This document shows, in pieces, positions 16,960 to 25,263 of a DNA stretch of 64,000 nucleotides; within the stretch, counting starts at the first letter, position 1, and every line of letters starts with the position of its first letter. The position numbers were made by a program, and so were the translations under genes. The stretch spans positions 4,464,001 to 4,528,000 of the forward strand of contig NZ_JAPJZI010000001.1 in NCBI RefSeq assembly GCF_027944115.1, read 5' to 3'. This stretch comes from Hoeflea prorocentri (GTDB taxonomy: Bacteria; Pseudomonadota; Alphaproteobacteria; Rhizobiales; Rhizobiaceae). The notes under the pieces were generated by a model. That model did not search any database. It saw nothing but the letters and a program-made list of their open reading frames with translations, and had not been told where the DNA came from.

Positions 16960-17826
16960 TTGGGATATCTTGTGTACTACATCTCAATAGTTTTACTCCT
17001 GATAGTTTTTGTCAACGCCGCCAAGGCTGAAGACTCAAGCCTTGCGGCAAAGGTGCTTACCGTAAATCGATGTGGTCCGAACGATGGGATTCTAGTTCTG
17101 CGGCCCAACAAAGAAATGACGAATTCTGACAAAGTGGCACGTCTCGAAGATCTCGACACTTTCCTTAGGGATTTGCCATCTCGCAAACATGGCACACTTA
17201 AAAATGCTGTTTTGAACGGTGCTGAAGAATTTATGATCAGGGTGCCAACCGGAACAACTCCGGTTGTTGCGACTAAGCTGAGAAACTCGAAAATATTCTC
17301 ATTTGTCGATCTGCCCCTTGACCCATGCGGCAGTGCACAACAACGCTTTAATAATTATCGTTTTGGTAGTGCGGAACAAGCGGACTTAGTACTGTACAGC
17401 GAAGATGCTCTCGTAGAAATCGTTGAAGCCCTGTTCGACGTTCTGAAGGCAGAATCCAACGCCCACGTTAAATCCGAGGCCGTCGAGATGGAGGTCATCA
17501 GCACAAAAAGTAACCCTGAATACCAGACAAGTTCTGTTGATTTCTCCGTAGCTCTGCCGTCGGAAACAACCAGGGGAAAAAATGGATTTTGGGATCGAAT
17601 TGAATTCGGCATTACGATCTTCAGAAGCATAACGGCCAATACAAGCGAGCTTACATTTTCTATAAGCACGTACAATTCCCTGACCAGGGTGCGAACCAGC
17701 ACGGACAAGATTCCAACAAAAAATCACTTTGTTGATTCACTACGTATTCGGGATGAAATTGTTCTCAACAAAAGACTCGTAAGCCAACTGGATACCGCCA
17801 TTAGAAACTTTGTCGAAACACATTAG
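16960..17826 (+). CDS. hypothetical exported protein, 288 residues
   Basis: Not recognised. The N-terminus (ISIVLLLIVFVNAAKAEDSS) is a good signal peptide with a likely cut after AKA, so the mature protein would be periplasmic. The rest has no known motif and contains two cysteines (NRCGPN and DPCGSA) that may pair. The only starts in frame are TTG at 16960 and GTG at 16972. It is divergent from the two-gene unit at 15699-16880, with about 80 AT-rich bases between, so all three may belong to one acquired module. Confidence 0.6.
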   Translation: MGYLVYYISIVLLLIVFVNAAKAEDSSLAAKVLTVNRCGPNDGILVLRPNKEMTNSDKVARLEDLDTFLRDLPSRKHGTLKNAVLNGAEEFMIRVPTGTTPVVATKLRNSKIFSFVDLPLDPCGSAQQRFNNYRFGSAEQADLVLYSEDALVEIVEALFDVLKAESNAHVKSEAVEMEVISTKSNPEYQTSSVDFSVALPSETTRGKNGFWDRIEFGITIFRSITANTSELTFSISTYNSLTRVRTSTDKIPTKNHFVDSLRIRDEIVLNKRLVSQLDTAIRNFVETH

Positions 17827-17879
17827 CCGCCAGTCTTTTGGGGCGCTATCTGCCCAACCACACTGCACCAAGTCCGGGA

Positions 17880-18191
17880 CGAACCACTCTGTATGACCCG
17901 TCAATGAACGGGCATGTTTTGAAGCCCGCAATTTTGGGCTCAACTGACAAGCGGATTGCAGAGTTCTTCGGAACAAACGAGTGCACACTCTAAAGATGGA
18001 CGCAGCGTCATACCGCTATTTGTCAATCGCTCAGGAAAGGTACGCTCACAACAGATGCGGAGGTCGCCGACAGCCTGTACCAAACTGCCAAAGGCGCAGG
18101 TGGTAACAGGGCTGCAATTGCCGCTGTCCGAATTTGGCTCACCAACCGGCAGCGTGAAATAGGCTCATTTAGGCTAATTCCGCTTCACTAA
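17880..18191 (+). pseudogene. decayed phage terminase small subunit-like gene
   Basis: Reading from 17880 in one frame gives a polypeptide that matches the layout of helix-turn-helix phage terminase small subunits: a TDKRIAEFFGTNECTL segment (the 'TD-x-IA-x-FF-x-x-S-x-x-T-L' helix-turn-helix), a TAA stop at 17991-17993, then RWTQRHTAICQSLRKG, TTDAEVADSLYQTAKG and AAVRIWLTNRQREIG, ending at a TAA (18189-18191). In intact members the same order runs without a stop, and a longer loop separates the SLY and FWLKNRQ-like parts, so this copy has both a nonsense mutation and an internal deletion. The rest of the 17827-18304 gap shows no other gene. Confidence 0.6.
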
Positions 18192-18304
18192 AGTAGTGAA
18201 AAATAGTGAACACGAGCGCTTCCTCGACAGTGGCGACACGAACAAAGTACGAATTGTTCTGACGACTAGTCAGCTCAATAAATATTTGTTTTTATTAGTG
18301 AATA

Positions 18305-18379
18305 TGGAGCGGGCGATGAGATTCGAACTCACGACCCCAACCTTGGCAAGGTTGTGCTCTACCCCTGAGCTACGCCCGC
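18305..18379 (-). tRNA. tRNA-Gly (anticodon GCC)
   Basis: Read on the minus strand: acceptor GCGGGCG pairs with CGCCCGC, D arm GCTCAGGGGTAGAGC, anticodon stem and loop CAACCTTGCCAAGGTTG with anticodon GCC, T arm with GTTCGAATC, discriminator T and an encoded CCA (18305-18307). The full cloverleaf can be drawn. The 3' end faces the AT-rich patch with the terminase relic, the side on which tRNA-integrating elements insert. No second copy of the tRNA 3' end was found by eye in the patch. Confidence 0.97.
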
Positions 18380-18579
18380 TCGGCATGGTCTGTTTCAGAC
18401 CGGGTAAGGTGCGCCTGGCGATGCCCGCGCCCGGCGGTATATGGCGCAAGCCGGCGATAAATGCAACAGGAAAATGATGCAGGGTCGTGACGCCGTTTTC
18501 GATTGCGATTTCCGGTTGCCGCGCCTATCACAAGCGGCCATGAACTCTTCAAAGCACATGACAAAAACCGGACCGAACG

Positions 18580-19098
18580 ATGGATGACGCAATCGCACAG
18601 GCTCAGCCGAAATCAGATAAGGATCTTTACGCGACGCTGGATGGGATGGGCATTGCCCATACGACAAGGGAACATCCGGCCGTCTTTACGGTGTCGGAAT
18701 CCCAGGCCCTGCGGGACGAGATCCCCGGCGGTCACACCAAGAACCTCTTCCTTAAAGACAAGAAGGGCAATTTCTTCCTGGTCACCGCGCAGGAAGATGC
18801 CGAGGTCAATCTGAAAGCCATCCATACGGTTATCGGCGCAAAAGGCCGGGTCTCGTTTGGAAAGCCGGAGCCGCTCATGGAACTGCTTGGCGTGGTGCCG
18901 GGCTCTGTTACGCCGTTTGGGGTGATCAACGACACGCAACAAAGGGTGTCCATGGTGCTTGATGAAAGCCTGATGAAACACGATATCATCAACGCGCATC
19001 CGCTTCGCAACGATGCGACCACATCAATCGGCCGCGATGATCTGTTGCGGTTCCTTGAATCGACAGGCCATAAACCGCTAATAGTTGCGTTGGGCTGA
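18580..19098 (+). CDS. YbaK/ProX-type aminoacyl-tRNA deacylase
   Basis: Trans-editing enzyme of 172 residues in the prolyl-tRNA deacylase (ProX/PrdX) branch, which hydrolyses mischarged Ala-tRNA(Pro). The typical HPAVFTVSESQAL start, the HTKNLFLKDKKGNFFLV strand with the conserved Lys, the GKPEPLMELLGVVPGSVTPFG segment and the closing HPLRNDATTSI are all present. The ATG at 18580 is used. It stands alone between the tRNA gene and a hairpin terminator. Confidence 0.92.
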   Translation: MDDAIAQAQPKSDKDLYATLDGMGIAHTTREHPAVFTVSESQALRDEIPGGHTKNLFLKDKKGNFFLVTAQEDAEVNLKAIHTVIGAKGRVSFGKPEPLMELLGVVPGSVTPFGVINDTQQRVSMVLDESLMKHDIINAHPLRNDATTSIGRDDLLRFLESTGHKPLIVALG

Positions 19099-19108
19099 TT
19101 GCGCCTTG

Positions 19109-19136
19109 AAAATCGGCGTGTTCCTGCCGATTTTTA
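19109..19136 (+). terminator. hairpin terminator after the deacylase gene
   Basis: AAAATCGGC (19109-19117) and GCCGATTTT (19126-19134) form a nine-pair stem with an eight-base loop, followed by T. The A and T runs on both sides allow termination in both directions. Confidence 0.7.
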
Positions 19137-19184
19137 GGGAAGTTTGATTTCCGGCCGATGGCCGGCATATTTCGGAGAGACCAG

Positions 19185-20168
19185 ATGCAGGACGGTGACA
19201 ATCCCTATGGCGGCTCGTTTGGTAACCAGATGGGCGGCACTGTGACATTCGGTGGCGAGCCGGAAGCGCAGGCTCCGGCTGGTCCGGCCGGTGGCGGACC
19301 GCTGATCAAGGACACGACCACAGCCGATTTCACCAATGATGTGATCAATGAATCGCGTAACCAGCCGGTGCTGGTTGATTTCTGGGCGCCCTGGTGCGGC
19401 CCGTGCAAGCAGCTCGGGCCGATCATCGAGCGGGTCGTGAGCGAGCAGCGCGGGCAGGTCAAGCTCGTCAAGCTGAACATTGACGATCATCCGGCGATCC
19501 CCGGCCAGATGGGCATTCAATCGATCCCGGCGGTTGTTGCGTTTTCGGACGGCAAACCGGTCGATGCATTTATGGGCGCGGTGCCGGAAAGCCAGATCAA
19601 GCAGTTCATCGACAAGCTCCTGAAGGAAAACGGCGCCGGACCGGACATTGATGCGATCCTCGCCGAGGGCCGCGCCGCGCTGGATGCGAACGATCTCAAT
19701 CAGGCGGCGCAGATTTTCGGAACCATCCTTCAGGCGCAGCCGGACAATGTGAAGGCCATGGCCGGTATGGCGGAATGCATGATTGCCGCCGGTCAGGTCG
19801 ACCGGGCCAAGGAGCTGATCGAAGGCCTTGACGAGGAGCAGAAGCAGGTACCGGAAGTCGCTAGCATCCTCGCCCGCTTTGCGCTTGAAGAAGAGGTGGC
19901 TGAGCTTGGCGATCCGGCGCAGCTCGAGGCGCGTCTTGCAGCCAATGCCAACGATCACGAGGCACGCTTCGATATGGCGAAGATCCTCAATGTCCGGGGC
20001 CAGCGCGACGAGGCTGCCGATCATCTTCTGGCGATCATGAAGGCTGACCGCACCTGGAACGACGATGGTGCGCGCAAGCAACTTCTGACGTTCTTCGAGG
20101 CCTGGGGGCCGACCGACCCGGCGACGCTGGCGGCCCGGCGCAAGCTGTCCTCGCTGATGTTTTCGTAA
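19185..20168 (+). CDS. CnoX/YbbN-like thioredoxin with TPR-type tail
   Basis: 327 residues: a flexible Gly/Pro-rich start, a thioredoxin domain with active site WCGPC (Cys71, Cys74) and cis-Pro in SIPAVV, then a C-terminal helical-repeat half (DIDAILAEGRAALDANDLNQAAQIFGTIL and onward). This is the layout of the chaperone-redox protein CnoX, which holds unfolding proteins for GroEL and DnaK and protects their cysteines. E. coli CnoX lacks a redox-active pair, whereas the full CGPC here suggests retained oxidoreductase activity. The ATG at 19185 follows GGAGAGA; the ATG at 19158 lacks a ribosome site. Confidence 0.92.
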   Translation: MQDGDNPYGGSFGNQMGGTVTFGGEPEAQAPAGPAGGGPLIKDTTTADFTNDVINESRNQPVLVDFWAPWCGPCKQLGPIIERVVSEQRGQVKLVKLNIDDHPAIPGQMGIQSIPAVVAFSDGKPVDAFMGAVPESQIKQFIDKLLKENGAGPDIDAILAEGRAALDANDLNQAAQIFGTILQAQPDNVKAMAGMAECMIAAGQVDRAKELIEGLDEEQKQVPEVASILARFALEEEVAELGDPAQLEARLAANANDHEARFDMAKILNVRGQRDEAADHLLAIMKADRTWNDDGARKQLLTFFEAWGPTDPATLAARRKLSSLMFS

Positions 20169-20183
20169 CGGGCCTGCTGCACT

Positions 20184-21071
20184 TTGCGGCAAAACGATCA
20201 TCTCAGTCACACAAGGGCACGGCTGGAACGTGCCCTTTTGTTTATCGAGGAAGCGCTTGGTGAGCCGCTGACAGCCGGACGCATCGCGCAGCATGCGCAT
20301 CTGTCGCCGTTTCACTTCCAGCGCCTTTTTGTTGCTCATATGGGCGAGACCGTCGGCGGCTATGTAAACAGCCGGCGACTTGAATATGCCGCAAGGTTGA
20401 TCGAGGCCTCGCCGAAGCAGAAAATGATCGCCGTTGCGCTGGATTGCGGTTTTGAAACACATAGCGCCTTTTCCCGCGCCTTCCGCCGGCACTTTGGCTG
20501 TACGCCATCGCAGTTTCGCGACAATCCCGATCAGGCCCGCCGGCAAAGGAGCCTGACGCGGCCCTATCTGCTAACCCAGCCGGCGGATCAGCCGATCCCG
20601 GAACCGGTCATGGAGGATCAGCCTGACATGGCGTTCGTCTACCGGACTTTCACCGGGACCCTCAACGGCAGTTTCTTCCAGGGCGGTGCATCGATCTCTC
20701 GGGATCTCATCAACGGTCTTGTCCATGAGGCCGGAGACCGGCTGATGGCGGTTGCGGGGAGTTTTCCGGACGAGCCCGGTCAACTGAACGACACCCGGGT
20801 TACGGGCTATTTTGGCGGGCTGGTGGCAAAGCGATATCACAGCGTCTGGGGCGAGGACTGGCAGAGTTTCCCGGCGGGCCGCTGGGCGGTGTTCGAGCAT
20901 TATGGCCGCTACCAATATCTGTATCAAAGCTGGAACCGCATCTACCGCTCCTGGGCGACCGAAAATGAAACAGCGCTCAGGGACGAATGGCCGTATGAAT
21001 CCTATCTGCCGGATCCGGATTTTTCCGACAACAAACGCCCCACCGCACTCATTTACGTTCCGGTGCTGTAG
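20184..21071 (+). CDS. AraC-family regulator with GyrI-like effector domain
   Basis: 295 residues. The two helix-turn-helices are at the N-terminus (EPLTAGRIAQHAHLSPFHFQRLF and QKMIAVALDCGFETHSAFSRAFRRHFGCTPSQF). The C-terminal 160 residues form a GyrI-like (SOUL-type) ligand domain as in Rob and MarA-linked sensors of small molecules. A TTG at 20184 is the first usable start. The gene follows the thioredoxin gene by 15 bases and may be cotranscribed with it. Target genes are unknown. Confidence 0.88.
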   Translation: MRQNDHLSHTRARLERALLFIEEALGEPLTAGRIAQHAHLSPFHFQRLFVAHMGETVGGYVNSRRLEYAARLIEASPKQKMIAVALDCGFETHSAFSRAFRRHFGCTPSQFRDNPDQARRQRSLTRPYLLTQPADQPIPEPVMEDQPDMAFVYRTFTGTLNGSFFQGGASISRDLINGLVHEAGDRLMAVAGSFPDEPGQLNDTRVTGYFGGLVAKRYHSVWGEDWQSFPAGRWAVFEHYGRYQYLYQSWNRIYRSWATENETALRDEWPYESYLPDPDFSDNKRPTALIYVPVL

Positions 21072-21156
21072 TTGGCAAAACCGCACGATCGGGACAGAAC
21101 CGCCCATCGTTCCGTGAGATCCTGGCTTCCAGATCAGTTTCTGGAGACCAATCATC

Positions 21157-22551
21157 ATGGACAATGCTACGGATGTTCTGGCGGCTCTGAAGGCCGGCAA
21201 GACCACTCAGCAGGAGATGCTGGGGAGCCTTTCCGCGCGGCGGCAAGCCGTTGAACCGCACATCAAGGCCTTTATTCATATCTGTGATCCCGTCGCACCG
21301 GCCTCGATTGAAACACCACTTGCCGGGTTGGCGATCACGGTCAAGGATCAGATTCATGTCGCAGGCATGCCGTGCACGTTCGGCGTGAAAGAGAGGCGGC
21401 CACCGGTTCCCGAAAACACCGCAAGCGCGGTGCAAAGGCTGGTCGATGCCGGTGCGACGGTCATCGGCAAGACAAGCCTTCCGCCGTTCGCCATGGATTT
21501 TCAGACCAGCAATGACCTTGTCGGCACAACGAACAATCCCTGGAATTTGGCTTATACCGCCGGCGGCAGCAGCGGCGGCGGTGCGGCAGCGGTGGCGTCC
21601 GGGATGAGCCTCGCCGATATCGGAGCAGACCTTGCCGGGTCCCTGCGCATCCCGGCTTCGTTTTGCGGGGTGTTCAGTCTGTTGCCCGGTGCAGGAGCCT
21701 TGTCCGGGGACGGCATGCTCAAAAAGGAAGGGGCTCAATTGCGCCACTTTGCACGCATCGGACCCATTGGCAGATCGGTGGACGATCTGGCGTTGCTGTG
21801 GGCGCATATGAGCCAGACCGTCCAACCCGCAGTGCAGGATGACAACCGGCAAATACGCTTGGCTGTCAGCGACGGGGCTTCGGTGATGCCGGTCGAAAGC
21901 CGGGTTCGGCAGGTCTTTGGAGATGCGATCGGGGCGTTCAGCGCCAGCGACGTCAACGTCACGTCGGCGCTGCCCGAAAACCTTCTTGTCTACGCCAGCT
22001 GGTCGGCCTACGGGACAATCATGGGACATGAAACCGGCGCGCTCATGAATCCGGTCCAGCGGTTCCTGGCGCGGATTTTCGGCCGCTCGGCTGCCCGGCA
22101 GTCACCACGGTTTCTTGCACCCGTACACAACGGTTATCGTAGAAACAAGGCGGCCTATCGCCATGCGCTGGACCGGCAAGCAATGGTGACGCGGGATTTG
22201 GAGGCCTTTCTGGACGCCTATGATGCATTGCTGCTGCCGGTGTGCTGCGTGGGTGCTTTCGAACACCGGGAGCCAGGCTCAGTCACCGGGCCGGTACGCA
22301 ACTATACCGAACCGTTTGATATTGACGGTAAACCGGTCAGCTATCTTGATGCGCTGACATCCTTTGCCACTCCGGTGTCGCTTGCCGGAAATCCGGTTGT
22401 GACCATGCCGCTCGGTCTGGACCGGCTGGGCTTGCCGGTCGGTGCCCAGCTGGTCGGTAAAACGGGGCACGAATGGCAGCTTCTCGATGTGGCGCGGCGG
22501 CTGTCCGGCATGCTGCCACGGATAACTGCACCCGATCTGGTAACCAAATGA
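21157..22551 (+). CDS. amidase-signature hydrolase
   Basis: 464 residues, amidase signature family. The catalytic triad can be placed: Lys63 in ITVKDQ, the cis-Ser in GGSSGGG (residue 138 or 139) and the nucleophile Ser162 in DLAGSLRIPAS. It hydrolyses an amide, but the substrate cannot be told from sequence; the family includes aliphatic, aryl and peptide amidases. It lacks the GatB/GatC neighbours of the tRNA amidotransferase. The ATG at 21157 sits 85 bases after the AraC gene. Confidence 0.9.
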   Translation: MDNATDVLAALKAGKTTQQEMLGSLSARRQAVEPHIKAFIHICDPVAPASIETPLAGLAITVKDQIHVAGMPCTFGVKERRPPVPENTASAVQRLVDAGATVIGKTSLPPFAMDFQTSNDLVGTTNNPWNLAYTAGGSSGGGAAAVASGMSLADIGADLAGSLRIPASFCGVFSLLPGAGALSGDGMLKKEGAQLRHFARIGPIGRSVDDLALLWAHMSQTVQPAVQDDNRQIRLAVSDGASVMPVESRVRQVFGDAIGAFSASDVNVTSALPENLLVYASWSAYGTIMGHETGALMNPVQRFLARIFGRSAARQSPRFLAPVHNGYRRNKAAYRHALDRQAMVTRDLEAFLDAYDALLLPVCCVGAFEHREPGSVTGPVRNYTEPFDIDGKPVSYLDALTSFATPVSLAGNPVVTMPLGLDRLGLPVGAQLVGKTGHEWQLLDVARRLSGMLPRITAPDLVTK

Positions 22552-22626
22552 CAGCTATGCCCTTGAGAATTGCGCGAACGGCCCCAAATCCTCTACAGTG
22601 CTGCGTGGAAATCGAGGTTTTGGACT

Positions 22627-23304
22627 GTGCAAGTTGGAAATGTACATTACCGGACGGAAAATGACATTCCGTCGAGTGTGCCTCTGTTTCCCCTATCGGG
22701 CGCGTTGCTTCTGCCCTGCGGCCAGATGCCCCTTAATATTTTTGAGCCGCGCTACCTTGCCATGATCGACGACGTGATTGGCGCCGACAGGATTATTGCA
22801 ATCATCCAGCCGCAGTTCGACCTTGGCGAGGAGACAAGGAGCGGAGACTGTCCGACGCTTTGTTCCGTCGGCACACTTGGCCGTATCACCTCGCTGTCGG
22901 AAACGGGTGACGGGCGCTACATCATATCGCTTGTGGGCATTTGCCGGTTTCGGCTGCTTGACGAAGCGCCGTCGCGCAAGGCATATCGCCAGGGCCGCAT
23001 CGCGCCTTTCCTCAATGATCTCTCGTCCGACAATGGCGACGACAAGGTCGACCGCAATGCGTTGCTGGAGAGTTTCCGCGCCTATCTTGAGGCCAATCAG
23101 CTTGAAGCGGACTGGGAGAGTGTTGGTCAGGCCAGCAATGCGACACTGGTCAACACAATGTCCATGATGGCGCCCTACGGGCCGGCGGAAAAGCAGGCGC
23201 TGCTCGAAGCGCCCGATTTGCGGACGCGCGCCGAAACGCTGGTGGCGATCACCGAGATCGCCCTGGCGCGCGACAGCGACGATTATGATACGGTTCTTCA
23301 GTAA
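22627..23304 (+). CDS. Lon N-terminal (LON substrate-binding) domain protein
   Basis: 225 residues consisting only of the substrate-binding domain of Lon (PLFPLSGALLLPCGQMPLNIFEPRYLAMI, then a helical part), without ATPase or protease. Its role is not established; it may bind damaged or unfolded proteins. The GTG at 22627 is chosen because the resulting MQVGNVHYRTENDIP start is what rhizobial homologues show; the ATG frame from 22570 adds unsupported residues. It begins a compact run with the Trm112-like gene (28 bases later) and a TetR gene. Confidence 0.88.
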   Translation: MQVGNVHYRTENDIPSSVPLFPLSGALLLPCGQMPLNIFEPRYLAMIDDVIGADRIIAIIQPQFDLGEETRSGDCPTLCSVGTLGRITSLSETGDGRYIISLVGICRFRLLDEAPSRKAYRQGRIAPFLNDLSSDNGDDKVDRNALLESFRAYLEANQLEADWESVGQASNATLVNTMSMMAPYGPAEKQALLEAPDLRTRAETLVAITEIALARDSDDYDTVLQ

Positions 23305-23332
23305 CCCAGCAAACCTCCGGATTGCCTGAACC

Positions 23333-23557
23333 ATGTCCGACACAAGACCATCCGCGACCATCGATCATAAATTGCTCGAACTGCTCGTCTGCCCGCTGAC
23401 AAAGGGACAGTTGAAGCTGGATGAAGATACGAATGAGCTGATTTCCAAATCGGCAGGACTTGCCTACCCCATTCGGGACGGCATTCCTATCATGCTGCCG
23501 TCCGAGGCGCGGCAGCTGGACGACGAGGAAAGGGCCGCTCTGAAGGCCGGCACGTGA
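23333..23557 (+). CDS. Trm112-family protein
   Basis: 74 residues, Trm112/YcaR-like. It carries [17 protein letters not shown] and [21 protein letters not shown]. In eukaryotes and archaea Trm112 activates methyltransferases; the role in bacteria is uncertain. It keeps only one Cys of the zinc set (CPLTKG). It is located between the Lon-N gene and a TetR gene whose GTG start overlaps its stop. Confidence 0.9.
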   Translation: MSDTRPSATIDHKLLELLVCPLTKGQLKLDEDTNELISKSAGLAYPIRDGIPIMLPSEARQLDDEERAALKAGT

Positions 23558-24123
23558 GCAAGCGCGGCGATATGCGACGGAGGCGGCTGCTGGCTGCTGC
23601 CGCAAGCCGTTTCTGGCATCAGGGTTATGGCAGTACCAGCCTTGCGGACATCGCCCGCGATGCCGAAGTGCCGCTCGGCAATGTCTACTATTACTTCCGC
23701 ACCAAGCAGGATATTGCCGCAGGTGTCGCTGATATATTTGTCGCCGAGACGCAGACGATGCTGGAAGAGGTCGCTGAAGCCGAGAGCGACCCGCGCCGGC
23801 GTGTGATCAGCCTTTTGCGCCGGCTGTCGCAGTCAAGCCGCAGCCGGGTCGAGCACGGCTGCCCCATTTCTCTGGCGGTAAGGGATTTCAAGGCGGATGC
23901 GCCGCAGGCCGCTTCGCGGGCGGCGCAGTCCTTCGAACTCCTGACCGGATTTATCGGCCGGGAGCTTCAGCGCACGGGTTCGCGGCCCTCCGTGGCGCTT
24001 GCCAAGGCGCGGGAAATCATCGTCGAATGGCAGGGCGGCATCTCTCTGGCCCACGCGCTTGGCGATGCGACCGTCCTGGCCGAGAGCTTCCGCCGGGCCG
24101 AGCAAAGGCTCCTGAAGGTCTGA
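23554..24123 (+). CDS. TetR-family transcriptional regulator
   Basis: 189 residues. Helix-turn-helix at residues 10-55 ([43 protein letters not shown]); the C-terminal part with [15 protein letters not shown] resembles the TetR_C_33/YcdC-like group. It starts with a GTG overlapping the stop of the Trm112 gene, so it is translationally coupled. It converges on the ABC permease gene ten bases later. Target unknown. Confidence 0.88.
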   Translation: MSKRGDMRRRRLLAAAASRFWHQGYGSTSLADIARDAEVPLGNVYYYFRTKQDIAAGVADIFVAETQTMLEEVAEAESDPRRRVISLLRRLSQSSRSRVEHGCPISLAVRDFKADAPQAASRAAQSFELLTGFIGRELQRTGSRPSVALAKAREIIVEWQGGISLAHALGDATVLAESFRRAEQRLLKV

Positions 24124-24132
24124 GCAAACTGG

Positions 24133-25260
24133 TCAGTCGAGGGTGCGCCTGTAGCGCAGCATAGCGAGCAGCGAGATAACAACGAGAATGATTATCAGGG
24201 CGCGCAGGTCGGGCACGATGTCCGCCAGATCAGCACCCTTCAGCATGATCTTGCGGATGATGCGGATGAAATGGGTGGACGGCAGCATGGTCCCGAGCAC
24301 CTGTGCCCAGCCGGGCATCGCTGCAAAGGGAAACATGAAGCCCGACAGAAGGATCGACGGCAGGAGGTAGAAAAACGACATCTGCATGGCCTGCATCTGG
24401 TTCTTGGCGACGGTGGAGAACAGGAAGCCAAGCGCCAGATTGACGATGATGAAAATGTTGAGGCCGATGAGGAAGGGTCCGATGGGTCCCGCAAACGGGA
24501 CACTGAAAACCCAGAAGGCGAGGATAAAGAAGACGCAGGTCTGCACATATCCGATCACCACGTAAGGGATGATCTTGCCAAGCATCACCTCCGGCGCGCG
24601 CGCCGGTGTTGACAGCAGTGTTTCCATCGTGCCGCGCTCGCTTTCGCGCACGATGGCGATTGCGGTGATCATCACCATGGTCATGGAAATGATGATGGCG
24701 AGCAGGCCGGGAACGATGTTGTAGCTGGTCTTGGCCGCCGGGTTATAGCGCTGGTGCGCGATGATGGTGAAGGCGTCCTGAGAGCCGGCGAGATAGGAAA
24801 GTGGCCCGATGGCAAGGGTTTCGATGGTGTTTTGCGCCAGCACCGTGAGCGCTCGTGAGGCAGAACCGGATGTCGAGGGGTCGGAGGCATCGGCGGCAAC
24901 GAGCAGCGCCGGCTTTTCGCCGCGCACGATGTCCCGCTCGAAGTTTTCCGGGATGGTGACGACGAATGTGGCATCGCCGGTCGTCAGCGCCCGGTCAACT
25001 TCGGTGCTGTTGGCGACCGTTCCGCGAATGTCGAAATAGGTCGACGTCTGCATCGCGGCGAGGAAGCCGCGCGTGAAAGGCCCGGTATCGTGAACCTCGA
25101 CGAGTGTCGGCAGGTGGCGCGGATCGGAATTGATGGCGAAACCGAACAGCATGAGCTGGACGATCGGAATGACGATCATCATGGCGAAGGTCATGCGGTC
25201 GCGCCGCATCTGAATGAATTCCTTGGTGAGGATTGCCAGGAACCGGTTCGCCGATACCAT
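24133..25260 (-). CDS. ABC-2 type export permease (YbhS/YhhJ-like)
   Basis: 375 residues. One N-terminal membrane helix (FAMMIVIPIVQLMLFGFAI), a periplasmic domain of about 140 residues (DTGPFTRGFLAAMQTSTYFDI and onward), then five or six helices with the RESERGTMETLLSTPARAPEVMLGK coupling region of ABC-2 exporters. It works with the ATPase gene just upstream and the HlyD-like protein before that. E. coli ybhGFSR has two permeases; here there is one, so it would act as a homodimer. Last gene of the operon. Confidence 0.93.
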   Translation of the reverse strand: MVSANRFLAILTKEFIQMRRDRMTFAMMIVIPIVQLMLFGFAINSDPRHLPTLVEVHDTGPFTRGFLAAMQTSTYFDIRGTVANSTEVDRALTTGDATFVVTIPENFERDIVRGEKPALLVAADASDPSTSGSASRALTVLAQNTIETLAIGPLSYLAGSQDAFTIIAHQRYNPAAKTSYNIVPGLLAIIISMTMVMITAIAIVRESERGTMETLLSTPARAPEVMLGKIIPYVVIGYVQTCVFFILAFWVFSVPFAGPIGPFLIGLNIFIIVNLALGFLFSTVAKNQMQAMQMSFFYLLPSILLSGFMFPFAAMPGWAQVLGTMLPSTHFIRIIRKIMLKGADLADIVPDLRALIIILVVISLLAMLRYRRTLD

Positions 25261-25263
25261 CGC

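Noticed and set aside
14585-18379. attachment-site repeat for an element at tRNA-Gly
   Set aside because: No second copy of the tRNA 3' end could be found by eye and no integrase gene is present.
18196-18477. + strand open frame of 93 codons across the tRNA
   Set aside because: It reads antisense through tRNA-Gly (the MRFELTTPTLARLCSTPELRP pattern is a well-known false protein across tRNA genes).
19134-20546. 470-codon minus-strand open frame
   Set aside because: Antisense to the CnoX-like and AraC genes, which are both clear family members.
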